Shown: positions 9,064-16,846, counted from the first letter of the stretch. The stretch: DNA of 33,372 nucleotides from Acidobacteriota bacterium (GCA_029862975.1 JAOTWP010000036.1:1-33372); one strand, 5' to 3'. Made by a program: numbers and translations. The notes: generated by a model not told the origin, from the sequence alone.

Positions 9064-9777
9064 TCAGCTGACGTCGAAGCCCATCAGCTCGACGGGGACC
9101 ATCTGGCACTTCACGGCGACGCGGATCATCCAGTTGCCGCCGAGCCCGAGGTTGGTCAGGGTCGTCGGCGTGTACTGGGTCATGCCGCAAGCCGCGCAGT
9201 CGAGCCAGATGCGCCCCGCCGGCGGTCCGTTGGTGTCGCGGCCCGCGAAGCCGTTGGGAGTGCGCAGCCCGGCGTAGAAGTTCGTGGTGCTGGTGATCTC
9301 CACCGGGCCAACCGACCGCGAGGTCAGCTGCGTCGCCGGACAGGCTCCGAAAGGCGGCAGCGGCGGGACGGGGAGGAACAGCCCGCCGTTGGCCGGCGGC
9401 GCGGCCGGTCCGGCCTGTCCGAAGGCGAAGGCGGTCCCGGTGCCGGTGTTCATCCGGCTCGTCAACGCGACGACGTCGGGAATGTCGAAGAAGCACGTCG
9501 GCACGTCGAACTCGACGAAGTCGGTCACCGTGACTCCGGCGCCGAGCCCGCTCTCGCAGGTGCCGTCGTCGAAGGAGAGGATCTCCAGGGCCTCGCCGAC
9601 AGGGGTGCTCTCCATAGGGCCCCTGACGATACGTGGCAGCTCCTGCGTTCCCTGCGGCGGAGCGCAGCTCGCGCAAGCGCGCGCCCGTGCAGCCCCCTGG
9701 GCGCTGATGACCGCTCCGGCCGCCACTCCCATCGCGGTAGCCACGACGCCGAGCAAGATCCACGACCTCCGACTCAT
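9064..9777 (-). CDS. Secreted protein, upstream copy of a tandem pair
   Basis: This 237-residue paralogue of the gene at 8088-8813 has a signal anchor (MSRRSWILLGVVATAMGVAAG), a Cys pair just after it (CASC) and the same Gly-rich body ending in VELMGFDVS. The Shine-Dalgarno GGAGGG precedes the ATG at 9777. The copies differ most near residue 95 (CFFDIPDVVALTSR here, QCIQSGLDVVQLTSR in the other) and near the C-terminus (VAVKCQMVP here, VTVEDANCVP there), and this copy carries different Cys. It follows the oxidoreductase gene by 128 bases and may share its transcript. Function unknown. Confidence 0.75.
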   Translation of the reverse strand: MSRRSWILLGVVATAMGVAAGAVISAQGAARARACASCAPPQGTQELPRIVRGPMESTPVGEALEILSFDDGTCESGLGAGVTVTDFVEFDVPTCFFDIPDVVALTSRMNTGTGTAFAFGQAGPAAPPANGGLFLPVPPLPPFGACPATQLTSRSVGPVEITSTTNFYAGLRTPNGFAGRDTNGPPAGRIWLDCAACGMTQYTPTTLTNLGLGGNWMIRVAVKCQMVPVELMGFDVS

Positions 9778-9905
9778 GAGCCCTCCGGTTGGCGCCGAGC
9801 GCCCTCCGGATCGAGACGTCGCTCGGCCATCCAAGACCGTAGCACCGGGGTCCGCCCGCCGCCCCGGCTTCCAGGGTGGGGCTTCGTCACCGTGCCGCCT
9901 GCCGC

Positions 9906-11141
9906 TCAGGCGGGAGCGGCGGTGGCGCGCGCTCGTTGCGCGGCTTCGAGGAGCGCGAACGCCTCGTCCACCTGCTGCCAGCCGACCCGCATGAGGAAGG
10001 TGGAATTGCGGCCGTAGGACTTGGCTCCGAGGATGAAGAAGTCGGGCTCCGGATTGACCAGGGTCTCGGCGCCGTGGCTCTCCTGCGCCAGGCAGTCCCC
10101 CCCGCCGCCGCCCGCTGCCAGCAGGGCCGCCGAGAGCTTCATCGGGCCGCTCGTGGCGTAGCACTCGTGGATCTGCAGCTGCCGGTACATCGCGTGGTCG
10201 CCGACGGCGCCCGTGAGCCCCAGAACCCGGTCGACCGTCACCGTGCTCGCCGTGCCGTCGGCGCCGCGCAGGGTCACGGCGAGCCCGTCGCCGGCCTCGT
10301 CGAAGCGGTCGACGACGACGCCCCGGCGCACGTCGAACGCCGGGCTAGACCCGCCGGCCAGCTCGCGCGCCGCGGCCGTCAGCCGGGAGCGCTCCGGCAG
10401 CGGGTCGGCGGGGTCGACGTGCCATTCGGGGCTCGCGGCGCGCAGCGCCCAGACGACCCGCGTCGTGGCGTCGCCGGACGCCAGGGCCGCCAGCTCCACC
10501 GCCGCGGTCTGGGCCGAGTGCCCGGCGCCGACCAGCAGCACCCTGCGGCCCCGCCACTCCCCTGCCTCGCGCCCGAAATCGGGAATCCGGCGGACGATGC
10601 GGCCGGCCGCCCGCTCCTCGCCCGGCGCCGGGATGCCGCCGTCGCCCAGCCGGTTGGGCCGGCTGTAGCTGCCGGTGCAGTCGAGCACCGCGCCGGCGGC
10701 GGCCACCGACTCCCGCCCGGCCGCGTCGCGGACGAGCAGCCGGAAGGGGCGGCCGCGGCGCTCCGGGGCGCCGATCGCCTCGTGCTTCAGGAGCCCGGCG
10801 CGGCCGACGGCCAAGACCTCGCTGGCCAGCCGCAGGCGCGGCGCCAGGGCCGGGCTCGCGGCCAGGGGGACGAAGACCTCGGCGCGCAGCTCCGCGCCCG
10901 TGGGACAGGTCTCGCCGTCGGGCGCTCGGCGGCCGGCCGCTGCCAGGGCGCGCCGCATGCGCGGCGAGACGTCGAGGCTCCAGGGCGAGAACAGCCGCAC
11001 GTGCCCCCAGTCGCGCATGTGGCTCGCGACCTCGTCCCCGGCCTCGTAGAGGGTGAACGGCCAGCCGCGCTCCGCGGCGGCGAGCGCCGCCTCGATGCCG
11101 GTGGGACCGGCCCCCAGGATCGCCAGCTGCCCTTCGCTCAT
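9906..11141 (-). CDS. FAD/NAD(P)-dependent oxidoreductase
   Basis: This 411-residue flavoprotein resembles flavin-containing monooxygenase and pyridine-nucleotide oxidoreductase families. A dinucleotide-binding loop at the N-terminus (LAILGAGPTGIEAALAAAERG) should bind FAD, and a second one in the middle (VLLVGAGHSAQTAAVELA) should bind NAD(P)H. Between them lie HMRDWGHVRLFSPW and the strand LDCTGSYSRPN typical of this fold. The C-terminus has LVNPEPDFFILGAKSYGR. No signal peptide is visible, so it is probably cytosolic. It begins 28 bases after the stop of the metallophosphoesterase gene and is likely in the same operon. A decayed copy of its 3' end lies at 8940-9060. The substrate cannot be told from sequence. 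Confidence 0.8.
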   Translation of the reverse strand: MSEGQLAILGAGPTGIEAALAAAERGWPFTLYEAGDEVASHMRDWGHVRLFSPWSLDVSPRMRRALAAAGRRAPDGETCPTGAELRAEVFVPLAASPALAPRLRLASEVLAVGRAGLLKHEAIGAPERRGRPFRLLVRDAAGRESVAAAGAVLDCTGSYSRPNRLGDGGIPAPGEERAAGRIVRRIPDFGREAGEWRGRRVLLVGAGHSAQTAAVELAALASGDATTRVVWALRAASPEWHVDPADPLPERSRLTAAARELAGGSSPAFDVRRGVVVDRFDEAGDGLAVTLRGADGTASTVTVDRVLGLTGAVGDHAMYRQLQIHECYATSGPMKLSAALLAAGGGGGDCLAQESHGAETLVNPEPDFFILGAKSYGRNSTFLMRVGWQQVDEAFALLEAAQRARATAAPA

Positions 11142-11169
11142 CGTCGCTCTCGCTCCCGTCTCGGATCTC

Positions 11170-12171
11170 TCAAAACCTCGAGGCCGCGCGCTCGCGGGCC
11201 GGCAGGATCTCGAGGCAGGTCGTCCACCAGCCGCTCGTCACGGTCGTCACGAACTCCTCCGGCAGCTCCTCGGCGCGCATCTCGGCGGCCAGCGCCGCGT
11301 GGTCGTAGGACAGCGGCACGAGCTCGACGCCGAGCCCGCCGTCCGCCGCCTCGAGCACGCAGTACCAGACGTTCGTGCGCCCGTCGTTGGCCGGCCGCCC
11401 GATGACGCCGACGTTGACGACGTCGCGCCCCGACGGCAGCCGGCGGTGCCAGTGGAGGCCGCTGTGGGTGCACGCGAGCCCGTCGCAGCGCTCGCGGTCG
11501 AGCATCACCTCGAGAAACGGCACGGGCGAGGTCGACTCGAACAGGAACTCATTGACCCGCCGCGGCGAGCCGTGGACGAGGAGCAGCTCGCGGCCGCCGA
11601 CGCGGACGCGGCGGCGCGGCGGCAGCGCCCCCATCCACTCCTTGAAGGCGGCCGAGCAGCGGCGCTCGGTGTAGCGATAGGAGAGGTCCGCGAAGTGGTT
11701 GTCGCGCGGATCGGTGTAGCCGCAGTTGCAGTCCGCAAGACCGCTCGCCAGCGACTGCTCGTAGTTGCCCTGGATGGCGCGCACCCCGCCCGCCGCGAGC
11801 AGCGGCCACACCTTCTCCGGATGGGGGCCGAAGCCGCCGAGGTCGCCCAGGCAGTAGACGGCGTCGACGCTGCGCGCCGCGGCGTCGGCAAGGAGCGCGG
11901 CGAGCGCGTAGTGGTTGTTGTAGACGCCGCCGAAGAGCGCCACCCGCCGCCACGGGCCCTCGACGGGGGTCGGGTCGGCGGGCAGCTCGAGGTAGCTCGC
12001 CACGGCTTCGGCGCGCGCCGCGGGCGAGAGCGCCCGCCCCGCCTGCTCCGTCGCCGCCCGGAAGGAGCCCAGCGGCACGAGACGCTCGCCCCAGGTCGCC
12101 AGGCCGCGGTGGGCGGCGAGCTTCTCCCGGCGCTCGCGGTCGCGCCGCTCCTTGGGGGTCCTGTGGCTCAT
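11170..12171 (-). CDS. Metallophosphoesterase-like protein, atypical motif I
   Basis: This 333-residue protein has the motif order of calcineurin-like phosphoesterases: YCLGDLGGFGPHP (GD motif), IQGNYEQS (GN motif), LLLVHGSPRR and ACTHSGLHWHR. It also has a conserved-looking Cys segment ADCNCGYTDPRDNHF. The first metal motif, normally DxH, reads FGGVYNNHYAL here, so two usual metal ligands are absent. I recall acidobacterial relatives with the same FGG(I/V)Y pattern, so it is probably a subfamily trait. The start MSHRTPKERR at 12171 precedes a basic N-terminal stretch; there is no signal peptide. The downstream oxidoreductase gene follows after 28 bases. Whether it is still a hydrolase is uncertain. 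Confidence 0.7.
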   Translation of the reverse strand: MSHRTPKERRDRERREKLAAHRGLATWGERLVPLGSFRAATEQAGRALSPAARAEAVASYLELPADPTPVEGPWRRVALFGGVYNNHYALAALLADAAARSVDAVYCLGDLGGFGPHPEKVWPLLAAGGVRAIQGNYEQSLASGLADCNCGYTDPRDNHFADLSYRYTERRCSAAFKEWMGALPPRRRVRVGGRELLLVHGSPRRVNEFLFESTSPVPFLEVMLDRERCDGLACTHSGLHWHRRLPSGRDVVNVGVIGRPANDGRTNVWYCVLEAADGGLGVELVPLSYDHAALAAEMRAEELPEEFVTTVTSGWWTTCLEILPARERAASRF

Positions 12172-12325
12172 CGATCTCTCGGCGCCGCTGCCGATTCCTA
12201 CGCGCCCGCGCGGCTCCCGGATCGGCGCCGGCGCCGGAGATGATTGTAGCCAACGCGCTGCTAAGATGCCGCCCACCCGCTCTCGACGCCATGGTCGACC
12301 GGTTTCCGCCGTCCAACAGCCCTTC

Positions 12326-12330
12326 GGAGG
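12326..12330 (+). promoter_or_regulatory. Ribosome binding site deciding a GTG start
   Basis: GGAGG sits 7 bases before the GTG at 12338 and 16 bases before the ATG at 12347, so the GTG is the better start for the transporter. A TAAGAT hexamer at 12262-12267 is a weak -10 candidate in the same divergent intergenic region (12172-12337). Confidence 0.6.
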
Positions 12331-12337
12331 TGCGCCC

Positions 12338-13588
12338 GTGGAACGCATGATCAGCCTGGTCGGACTCGTCACGATGATCGCGATCGGCTGGGCGATGAGC
12401 ACCCACAAACGGCGGGTGCCGTGGCGCATCCTCCTCGGCGGCCTGGCGCTGCAGTTCGCGTTCGCGCTCCTCATCCTGAAGACGACCCCGGGCCAGGTCA
12501 CCTTCATCTGGATGGGCGACTTCTTCAAGCAGCTGCTGTCCTACGTCGACCGCGGCGCGGCGTTCATGTTCGACGTCTTCCCGCGCCCCGGCGACGATCC
12601 GCTGCCGCCGCAGTACACCCTGTGGCGCTCCTTCGCCTTCGGCGTCCTGCCCACGGTCATCTTCTTCTCGTCGTTGATGTCGATCCTCTACCACGTCGGC
12701 TTCATGCAGAAGATCGTGCAGTTTTTTGCCTGGATCATGCAGCGCACGCTCGGCACCTCGGGCGCCGAGAGCCTGTCGGCGGCCGCCAACATCTTCGTGG
12801 GCCAGACCGAGGCGCCGCTGGTGATCCGCCCGTACGTCTCCGAGATGACGATGTCGGAGCTCAACGCCGTGATGGTGGGCGGCTTCGCCACCATCGCCGG
12901 CGGCGTGCTGGCCGCCTACGTCGCCATGGGGGTCAACGCCGGCCACCTGATCACCGCCTCGGTGATCTCGGCGCCGGCGGCGCTCTTGATGGCCAAGCTC
13001 ACCCTGCCCGAGACCGAGCACTCGAAGACGATGGGCACGGTCGAGCTCCAGGTCGAAAAGACGAGCATCAACGTCGTCGAGGCGGCCGCGACCGGGGCCT
13101 CGGACGGGGTGAAGCTGGCGCTGAACATCGCCGGCATGCTCATCGCCTTCGTCGCCCTGGTGGCGATGGGCAACGCGCTTTTCGGCTGGGTCGGCAGCTA
13201 CTTTTTCGGCTTCGAGGGCGAGCAGGCCTGGAGCATGCAGCGGGCGCTCGGCCTCGTCTTCGCGCCCCTCGCCTTCGTCATGGGGATCCCGTGGAGCGAA
13301 TGCCGGCTCGCCGGCGAGATCCTCGGCACCAAGACCGTGCTCAACGAGTTCGTCGCCTTCGCCGACCTCGCCACCCGCCAGGCCGAATTCAGCGAGCGCA
13401 GCTTCACGATCCTGACCTACGCGCTCGCCGGCTTCGCCAACTTCTCCTCCATCGGCATCCAGCTCGGCGGCATCGGCGGCATCGCCCCCGAGCGCCGCTC
13501 CGATCTGGCGCGGCTGGGCCTGCGGGCGATGATCGGCGGAACGCTGGCCGCCTTCATGACGGCTTGTGTAGCCGGTCTCCTCATCTGA
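12338..13588 (+). CDS. nupC: CNT-family nucleoside transporter (NupC-like)
   Basis: This 416-residue polytopic protein imports nucleosides by ion symport at the inner membrane. It carries the hallmark CNT segments: AAANIFVGQTEAPLVIRPYV, TIAGGVLAAYVAMGV, GIPWSECRLAGEILGTKTVLNEFVAF and ALAGFANFSSIGIQLGGIGG. About eight to ten hydrophobic helices are visible and the length matches bacterial NupC. The start is the GTG with a well-spaced GGAGG. It stands alone between a divergent gene and a peptidase gene with its own -10 box, but it is the obvious supplier for the nucleoside phosphorylase and BMC cluster 10-20 kb away. Which nucleosides it carries cannot be told. Confidence 0.93.
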   Translation: MERMISLVGLVTMIAIGWAMSTHKRRVPWRILLGGLALQFAFALLILKTTPGQVTFIWMGDFFKQLLSYVDRGAAFMFDVFPRPGDDPLPPQYTLWRSFAFGVLPTVIFFSSLMSILYHVGFMQKIVQFFAWIMQRTLGTSGAESLSAAANIFVGQTEAPLVIRPYVSEMTMSELNAVMVGGFATIAGGVLAAYVAMGVNAGHLITASVISAPAALLMAKLTLPETEHSKTMGTVELQVEKTSINVVEAAATGASDGVKLALNIAGMLIAFVALVAMGNALFGWVGSYFFGFEGEQAWSMQRALGLVFAPLAFVMGIPWSECRLAGEILGTKTVLNEFVAFADLATRQAEFSERSFTILTYALAGFANFSSIGIQLGGIGGIAPERRSDLARLGLRAMIGGTLAAFMTACVAGLLI

Positions 13589-13602
13589 CGGTTCCGCTGC
13601 TC

Positions 13603-13608
13603 TATAAT
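13603..13608 (+). promoter_or_regulatory. Perfect -10 box TATAAT
   Basis: A consensus TATAAT lies 76 bases before the TTG start of the M15 peptidase gene, just after the transporter stop. No convincing -35 is found at 16-18 bases. It suggests that the peptidase gene has its own promoter. Confidence 0.45.
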
Positions 13609-13684
13609 CGGGCGCCTCGAGAGCCCGAAACCTTCTGTCTCGATCGCCGTTTACGGCCGGCTGAAGCGGCCACGGAGCAGGACC

Positions 13685-14593
13685 TTGGATCGTCGCACGT
13701 TCATGAGAATCCTCCCTCGGGTCGCGGGCGCCGCGGCCCTCGGGGGGTGGCTGCGCGGCGGCTGGCCGGGCTACGAGACGGCCCCGGAGCCCGCGCCTCC
13801 CGCCGGCCCCACGGTCGAGCCGCGCCGCGACGAGGGCACCGTCGCCGCGCCCCCCGCCAGCGGGGACGAGCTCGCCGTCGTGCGCGCCGTGGCCAAGGCC
13901 CGGGACTACGACCGCTCCTACGACGACGACGTCTGGATCGAGGACCATCGCTGGAACCTGCTGGTGCGCACCGCGGCGCGCCTCGAGCGCTGCCAGACCA
14001 CCGTCGGGCACGGCAACTTCAACCGCCTCGGCTTCGAGGACATCGTCGCGTTCGCGCGCGGCTACCCGGAGATCGGCGACTTCGAGACCGACGAGCTCGA
14101 GCTCATGGAGGAGCTCTTCGCCGCCGACGCCCGGCGCTACGGTTTCCTCGGCGAGAAGACCCTCGCCGACCTCTCGTCCGATCTCCCCGAGCGCGATCTC
14201 GAGCGGATCGCCGGCACCGGCCACTGGCTGCTGCGCGGTCCTTCGCTCGAGAAGTACCGGCGGATCCGCCGCGACCTCGGGGAGCGGGTGCTGCTCACCT
14301 CGGGGGTCCGCGGCCTCGCCAAGCAGTACCAGCTCTTCTTCGCCAAGGCCGTGGAGACCCGCGGCAACCTCTCGCAGGCCGCCCGCTCGCTCGCCCCGCC
14401 CGGGTACTCCTTCCACGCCGTCGGCGACTTCGACATCGGCAAGCTCGGGCTCGGCAGCGACAACTTCACCGACCGCTTCGCCGAGACCGACGAGTTCAAG
14501 CGCCTCGTCGATCTCGGCTACGTCGACATCCGCTACCCCGAGGCCAACCCCTTCGGCGTGCGCCACGAGCCCTGGCACATCAAGATCGGGTGA
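13685..14593 (+). CDS. M15 family D,D-carboxypeptidase-like (VanY type), Tat-exported
   Basis: This 302-residue protein starts at TTG with GGAGCAGGA just upstream. This start gives MDRRTFMRIL, a twin-arginine motif, followed by a small-residue hydrophobic stretch; the later ATG at 13703 would remove the arginine pair. The C-terminal domain has the zinc site of VanY-type peptidases: SFHAVGDFD at about residues 241-249 (SxHxxGxxxD) and HEPWHIKIG at the end (ExxH-type). The family trims D-Ala-D-Ala peptides of peptidoglycan. The ~60-residue Pro-rich stretch after the signal sequence looks like a linker. It is predicted to act in the periplasm after folded export. Substrate identity is inferred from family only. 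Confidence 0.8.
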   Translation: MDRRTFMRILPRVAGAAALGGWLRGGWPGYETAPEPAPPAGPTVEPRRDEGTVAAPPASGDELAVVRAVAKARDYDRSYDDDVWIEDHRWNLLVRTAARLERCQTTVGHGNFNRLGFEDIVAFARGYPEIGDFETDELELMEELFAADARRYGFLGEKTLADLSSDLPERDLERIAGTGHWLLRGPSLEKYRRIRRDLGERVLLTSGVRGLAKQYQLFFAKAVETRGNLSQAARSLAPPGYSFHAVGDFDIGKLGLGSDNFTDRFAETDEFKRLVDLGYVDIRYPEANPFGVRHEPWHIKIG

Positions 14594-14623
14594 GATCCAC
14601 GCCTCTCGAGACGCCTCGTTCCT

Positions 14624-14650
14624 GGGCCTTCTGGCCCGCAGGCCCCTTTC
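14624..14650 (+). terminator. Possible terminator after the peptidase gene
   Basis: GGGCC (14624-14628) can pair with GGCCC at 14633-14637 or 14641-14645; the latter is followed by CTTTCTCC. It is short but correctly placed 30 bases after the stop. Confidence 0.3.
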
Positions 14651-14689
14651 TCCGCTTGTGCCAGCATCGATAGCAACGTCGGAGGCGCC

Positions 14690-14920
14690 ATGGCCCAGCT
14701 GATCGTTCGTGACATCGAGAGGGAAGTTGTCGAAGCTCTGAAGGAGAGAGCCGGGAGCCATGGTCGGTCCGCCGAGGCGGAGCACCGGGAGATTCTCCGT
14801 GAGGCTCTCCTGAGGCGCCCGGCCGAGGATGCGAAGAGGGTGCTGCTGGAGATGCCGGACGTCGGCGAGGACCAGGACTTCGCGCGGGTCCGCGAGCTGG
14901 CTCGTGAGATCGCGTGCTAG
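14690..14920 (+). CDS. FitA-like ribbon-helix-helix antitoxin, no partner seen
   Basis: This 76-residue protein matches the FitA/VapB antitoxin pattern: a short N-terminal strand (MAQLIVRDIEREVVEALK), a helix-turn region with GRSAEAEHREILREAL typical of DNA-binding RHH antitoxins, and an acidic C-terminal tail for toxin binding. GGAGG lies 4 bases before the ATG. Such genes are normally followed by a PIN-domain toxin within a few bases, but the next gene (14973) is a VOC protein and no PIN fragment is visible. It is either a solitary antitoxin or the remains of a broken toxin-antitoxin pair. Confidence 0.75.
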   Translation: MAQLIVRDIEREVVEALKERAGSHGRSAEAEHREILREALLRRPAEDAKRVLLEMPDVGEDQDFARVRELAREIAC

Positions 14921-14972
14921 GCTCACGCCCCAAGCCCCGTTCCAGAGACGTCGTGGAGGAAGCGAAGCCGCC

Positions 14973-15317
14973 ATGCAGATCCACTACCTCGAGATCGTGA
15001 CGAAGGACGTCGACGCGACGTGCGCCACCTACGCGCAGCTGCACGGCGTGAGCTTCGGGGACGCCGACGCCGGCCTCGGCGGCGCGCGCACGGCACCGCT
15101 GCCGGGCGGCGGGATGCTCGGCGTTCGCGCCCCGATGCACGACGCCGAGGAGCCGGTGGTGCGGCCCTACCTGCTGGTCGACGACGTCGAGGCGGCGGCC
15201 GCGGCCGCCGTCGAGAGCGGCGCCGAGATCGCGCACCCGCCGATGGAGCTCCCCGGCCACGGCACCTTCGCGATCTTCATCCAGGGCGGCATTCACCACG
15301 GTCTCTGGCAGCTTTGA
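14973..15317 (+). CDS. VOC (glyoxalase/bleomycin-resistance fold) protein
   Basis: This 114-residue single-module protein of the vicinal oxygen chelate fold begins MQIHYLEIVTKDVDATCATY and ends GTFAIFIQGGIHHGLWQL, the two edges of the paired beta-alpha-beta-beta-beta units. GTGGAGGAAG upstream gives a ribosome site. The family includes dioxygenases, isomerases and resistance proteins; the metal ligands here would be His4, an acid near the middle and residues near the end, but no specific function can be given. It lies 52 bases after the antitoxin gene on the same strand. Confidence 0.75.
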   Translation: MQIHYLEIVTKDVDATCATYAQLHGVSFGDADAGLGGARTAPLPGGGMLGVRAPMHDAEEPVVRPYLLVDDVEAAAAAAVESGAEIAHPPMELPGHGTFAIFIQGGIHHGLWQL

Positions 15318-15456
15318 GCGCGAGCCACGGATAGCCCGCCCTGCCCTCCGCGCCCCCCCACGGAGCGCCACCCCGCCCGCCTCCGGCTCGCCCTGAAGGC
15401 GCTCAGGCAGGCCGCTGCCGTCGCCGGCCGGGCTCCGTTGGGGACACGAGTGCAGG

Positions 15457-15485
15457 TTGACATCGGGATCGATTTCTCCTACATT
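15457..15485 (+). promoter_or_regulatory. Sigma-70 promoter of the PadR operon
   Basis: A perfect -35 TTGACA (15457-15462) and -10 TACATT (15480-15485) are separated by exactly 17 bases, 27 bases before the GTG start. TACATTCATGAAAAT around the -10 may contain part of a PadR operator, which in other bacteria often includes ATGT/ACAT half-sites, so autoregulation is plausible. Confidence 0.75.
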
Positions 15486-15512
15486 CATGAAAATAGCCAT
15501 CGGAGCTTCATC

Positions 15513-15851
15513 GTGGCCAAGGGCGAGCGTCTGGGAGAGTTCGAGGAGCTGATCCTGCTGTGCGTTTGCACGCTTGGCGAGGAAGCCTACGCGGTTCGCA
15601 TCCAAGAGCGTCTCGAAGAGGCCGCGGAACGATCGACGGCGCTCGGAGGCATCTATGCGGCGCTCGACCGCATGGAGCGCAAGCGATTCGTTCGGTCGTG
15701 GGTCGGAGAGCCGACCGCCGTGCGCGGTGGTCGCCGCAAGCGTTTCTACGCAGCGACTCGACGAGGTCTCGCGGCTCTCGAGCACCTGCGGAATGCGCGC
15801 GCTCACCTTTGGAGTCGATTCGACTCCAGTGTGGCCGGAGCTGGATCGTGA
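15513..15851 (+). CDS. PadR-family transcriptional regulator
   Basis: This 112-residue winged-helix regulator has the typical opening LGEFEELILLCVCTLGEEAY, a recognition region GGIYAALDRMERKRFV and the wing RGGRRKRFYAATRRG. GGAG 7 bases before the GTG at 15513 fixes the start and gives the usual PadR length. The gene overlaps the next by four bases (GTGA), so the two are co-translated. PadR genes in Acidobacteriota commonly head operons of duplicated orphan permeases, which fits the next gene. It probably represses its own promoter in response to an unknown signal. Confidence 0.88.
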   Translation: MAKGERLGEFEELILLCVCTLGEEAYAVRIQERLEEAAERSTALGGIYAALDRMERKRFVRSWVGEPTAVRGGRRKRFYAATRRGLAALEHLRNARAHLWSRFDSSVAGAGS

Positions 15852-16234
15852 CTCCCGCTCTCCGTCTCGCGCTGCGACTGGTCCGTTGCGCCTGCCACCG
15901 CGCTCACCGGGAGGAGATCGAAGGGGATCTTCTCGAGCTTCACGCCCTGCGCCGCCTGCGTCGGGGTTCCCCCCGCGCCGAACGAGAGGTGCTGTGGGAG
16001 GCACTTCGCTCCATTGTCGGCCGCCCGTCCCACGGTCTTCAGCGGCGGATGCGTTTTCTTGCCCTCGTCCTCGCGGCCGGGGGAGTAGGAGTCGGGTACC
16101 TCATGCTGGTCATCGGCTGGAAGGAGCCGGGCGATGTGGGCTGGGCGATCGTGGTTGTGGTGACAGCCCTCGAGCTGCTGGTCTGGTTTCTGTTGCTCCT
16201 CGGGGATCGAGGCCGTGTCGAGCAAAGCCACTGA
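15848..16234 (+). CDS. Small membrane protein with permease-prefix-like N-terminus
   Basis: This 128-residue protein starts at the GTG overlapping the PadR stop. Residues ~1-60 (LRLVRCACHRAHREEIEGDL, then EREVLWEALRSIVGR) resemble the PadR-associated prefix domain found before the FtsX-like permease of acidobacterial duplicated orphan permeases. Two hydrophobic helices follow (FLALVLAAGGVGVGYLMLVI and a later one ending FLLLLG). The permease and periplasmic core domains are absent, so this is either a stand-alone prefix protein or the stump of a larger transporter gene. The next gene overlaps its end by 20 bases. Confidence 0.6.
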   Translation: MTPALRLALRLVRCACHRAHREEIEGDLLELHALRRLRRGSPRAEREVLWEALRSIVGRPSHGLQRRMRFLALVLAAGGVGVGYLMLVIGWKEPGDVGWAIVVVVTALELLVWFLLLLGDRGRVEQSH

Positions 16235-16577
16235 GTCGGTCGGTACTACCTTCGGCGCGGGCTACACGGTCGCCCTCTTCGTCTTCGCCGTGCTCGCCGG
16301 GATGGTCGCGTGGATCGAGATCGGTCTGATCGGCGAGCTGGTGGCCGAGAGCGAGACCTTATGGGCCACCGTGCTCCGGATCGACCAGGTCGCGGCTCTG
16401 CTGCTGTCACCCTTGAGCCTGTTGACCGCCATCGCGCGGTCGAGACGCTGGCTGGTCGCACACCTCCTGACCCGCGTCGCGAGCATTGCCCTGGCAATCG
16501 TCGTCCCGATCGGCACGGCACTCTTCGTCTACTGGCTCGTCTGGGTGCGCAAACGAGAAGCTCCTCGCACGACGTGA
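16215..16577 (+). CDS. Small polytopic membrane protein, 120 aa
   Basis: I do not recognise the family. Three hydrophobic segments are visible (around residues 17-40, 57-72 and 87-110) and the tail is basic (WVRKREAPRTT). The GTG start overlaps the previous gene by 20 bases, and its stop overlaps the next ATG (TGATG), which places it in the PadR operon. Function unknown. Confidence 0.55.
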   Translation: MSSKATESVGTTFGAGYTVALFVFAVLAGMVAWIEIGLIGELVAESETLWATVLRIDQVAALLLSPLSLLTAIARSRRWLVAHLLTRVASIALAIVVPIGTALFVYWLVWVRKREAPRTT

Positions 16578-16846
16578 TGGGCAAACCGCGGAATACCGCC
16601 CGGGAGCGGCGCCTCTGGCTCTGGGCGCTGGCCGCCGTGGTGGCGATGGTGGTAAGAACGGGAATCGGTCCGGAGGAGCGCGCCCACTTGTTCGAGTACG
16701 GGACCGCGGCGGAGGCCGGTCCAGAGGTCTCGAGCGGAGCCCCTGAGCTTCCCGGAAGGGAGGCCGATGCGGCCGGTTGTCAGCGGCGGAATCGGACCAC
16801 GAGCGCAGCGGTCACGCTGTCGCTGGCGGCGCCGTCGAGCTCGTAG
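16577..16846 (+). pseudogene. VanZ-like remnant
   Basis: The reading frame starts at an ATG overlapping the previous stop and has a first membrane segment (LWLWALAAVVAMVV), followed directly by GPEERAHLFEYG. That segment resembles the conserved 'PEERxHLFEYGL' block of VanZ-like membrane proteins, which normally lies after two or more helices. The remaining frame (from ~16713) is hydrophilic and runs over an opposing remnant. I read it as a VanZ-family gene with an internal deletion and lost 3' end. A short functional protein cannot be excluded. Confidence 0.5.

Noticed and set aside
12347-12349. ATG as start of the nucleoside transporter
   Set aside because: It is 16 bases from GGAGG, too far, whereas the GTG at 12338 is 7 bases away and gives a normal N-terminus.
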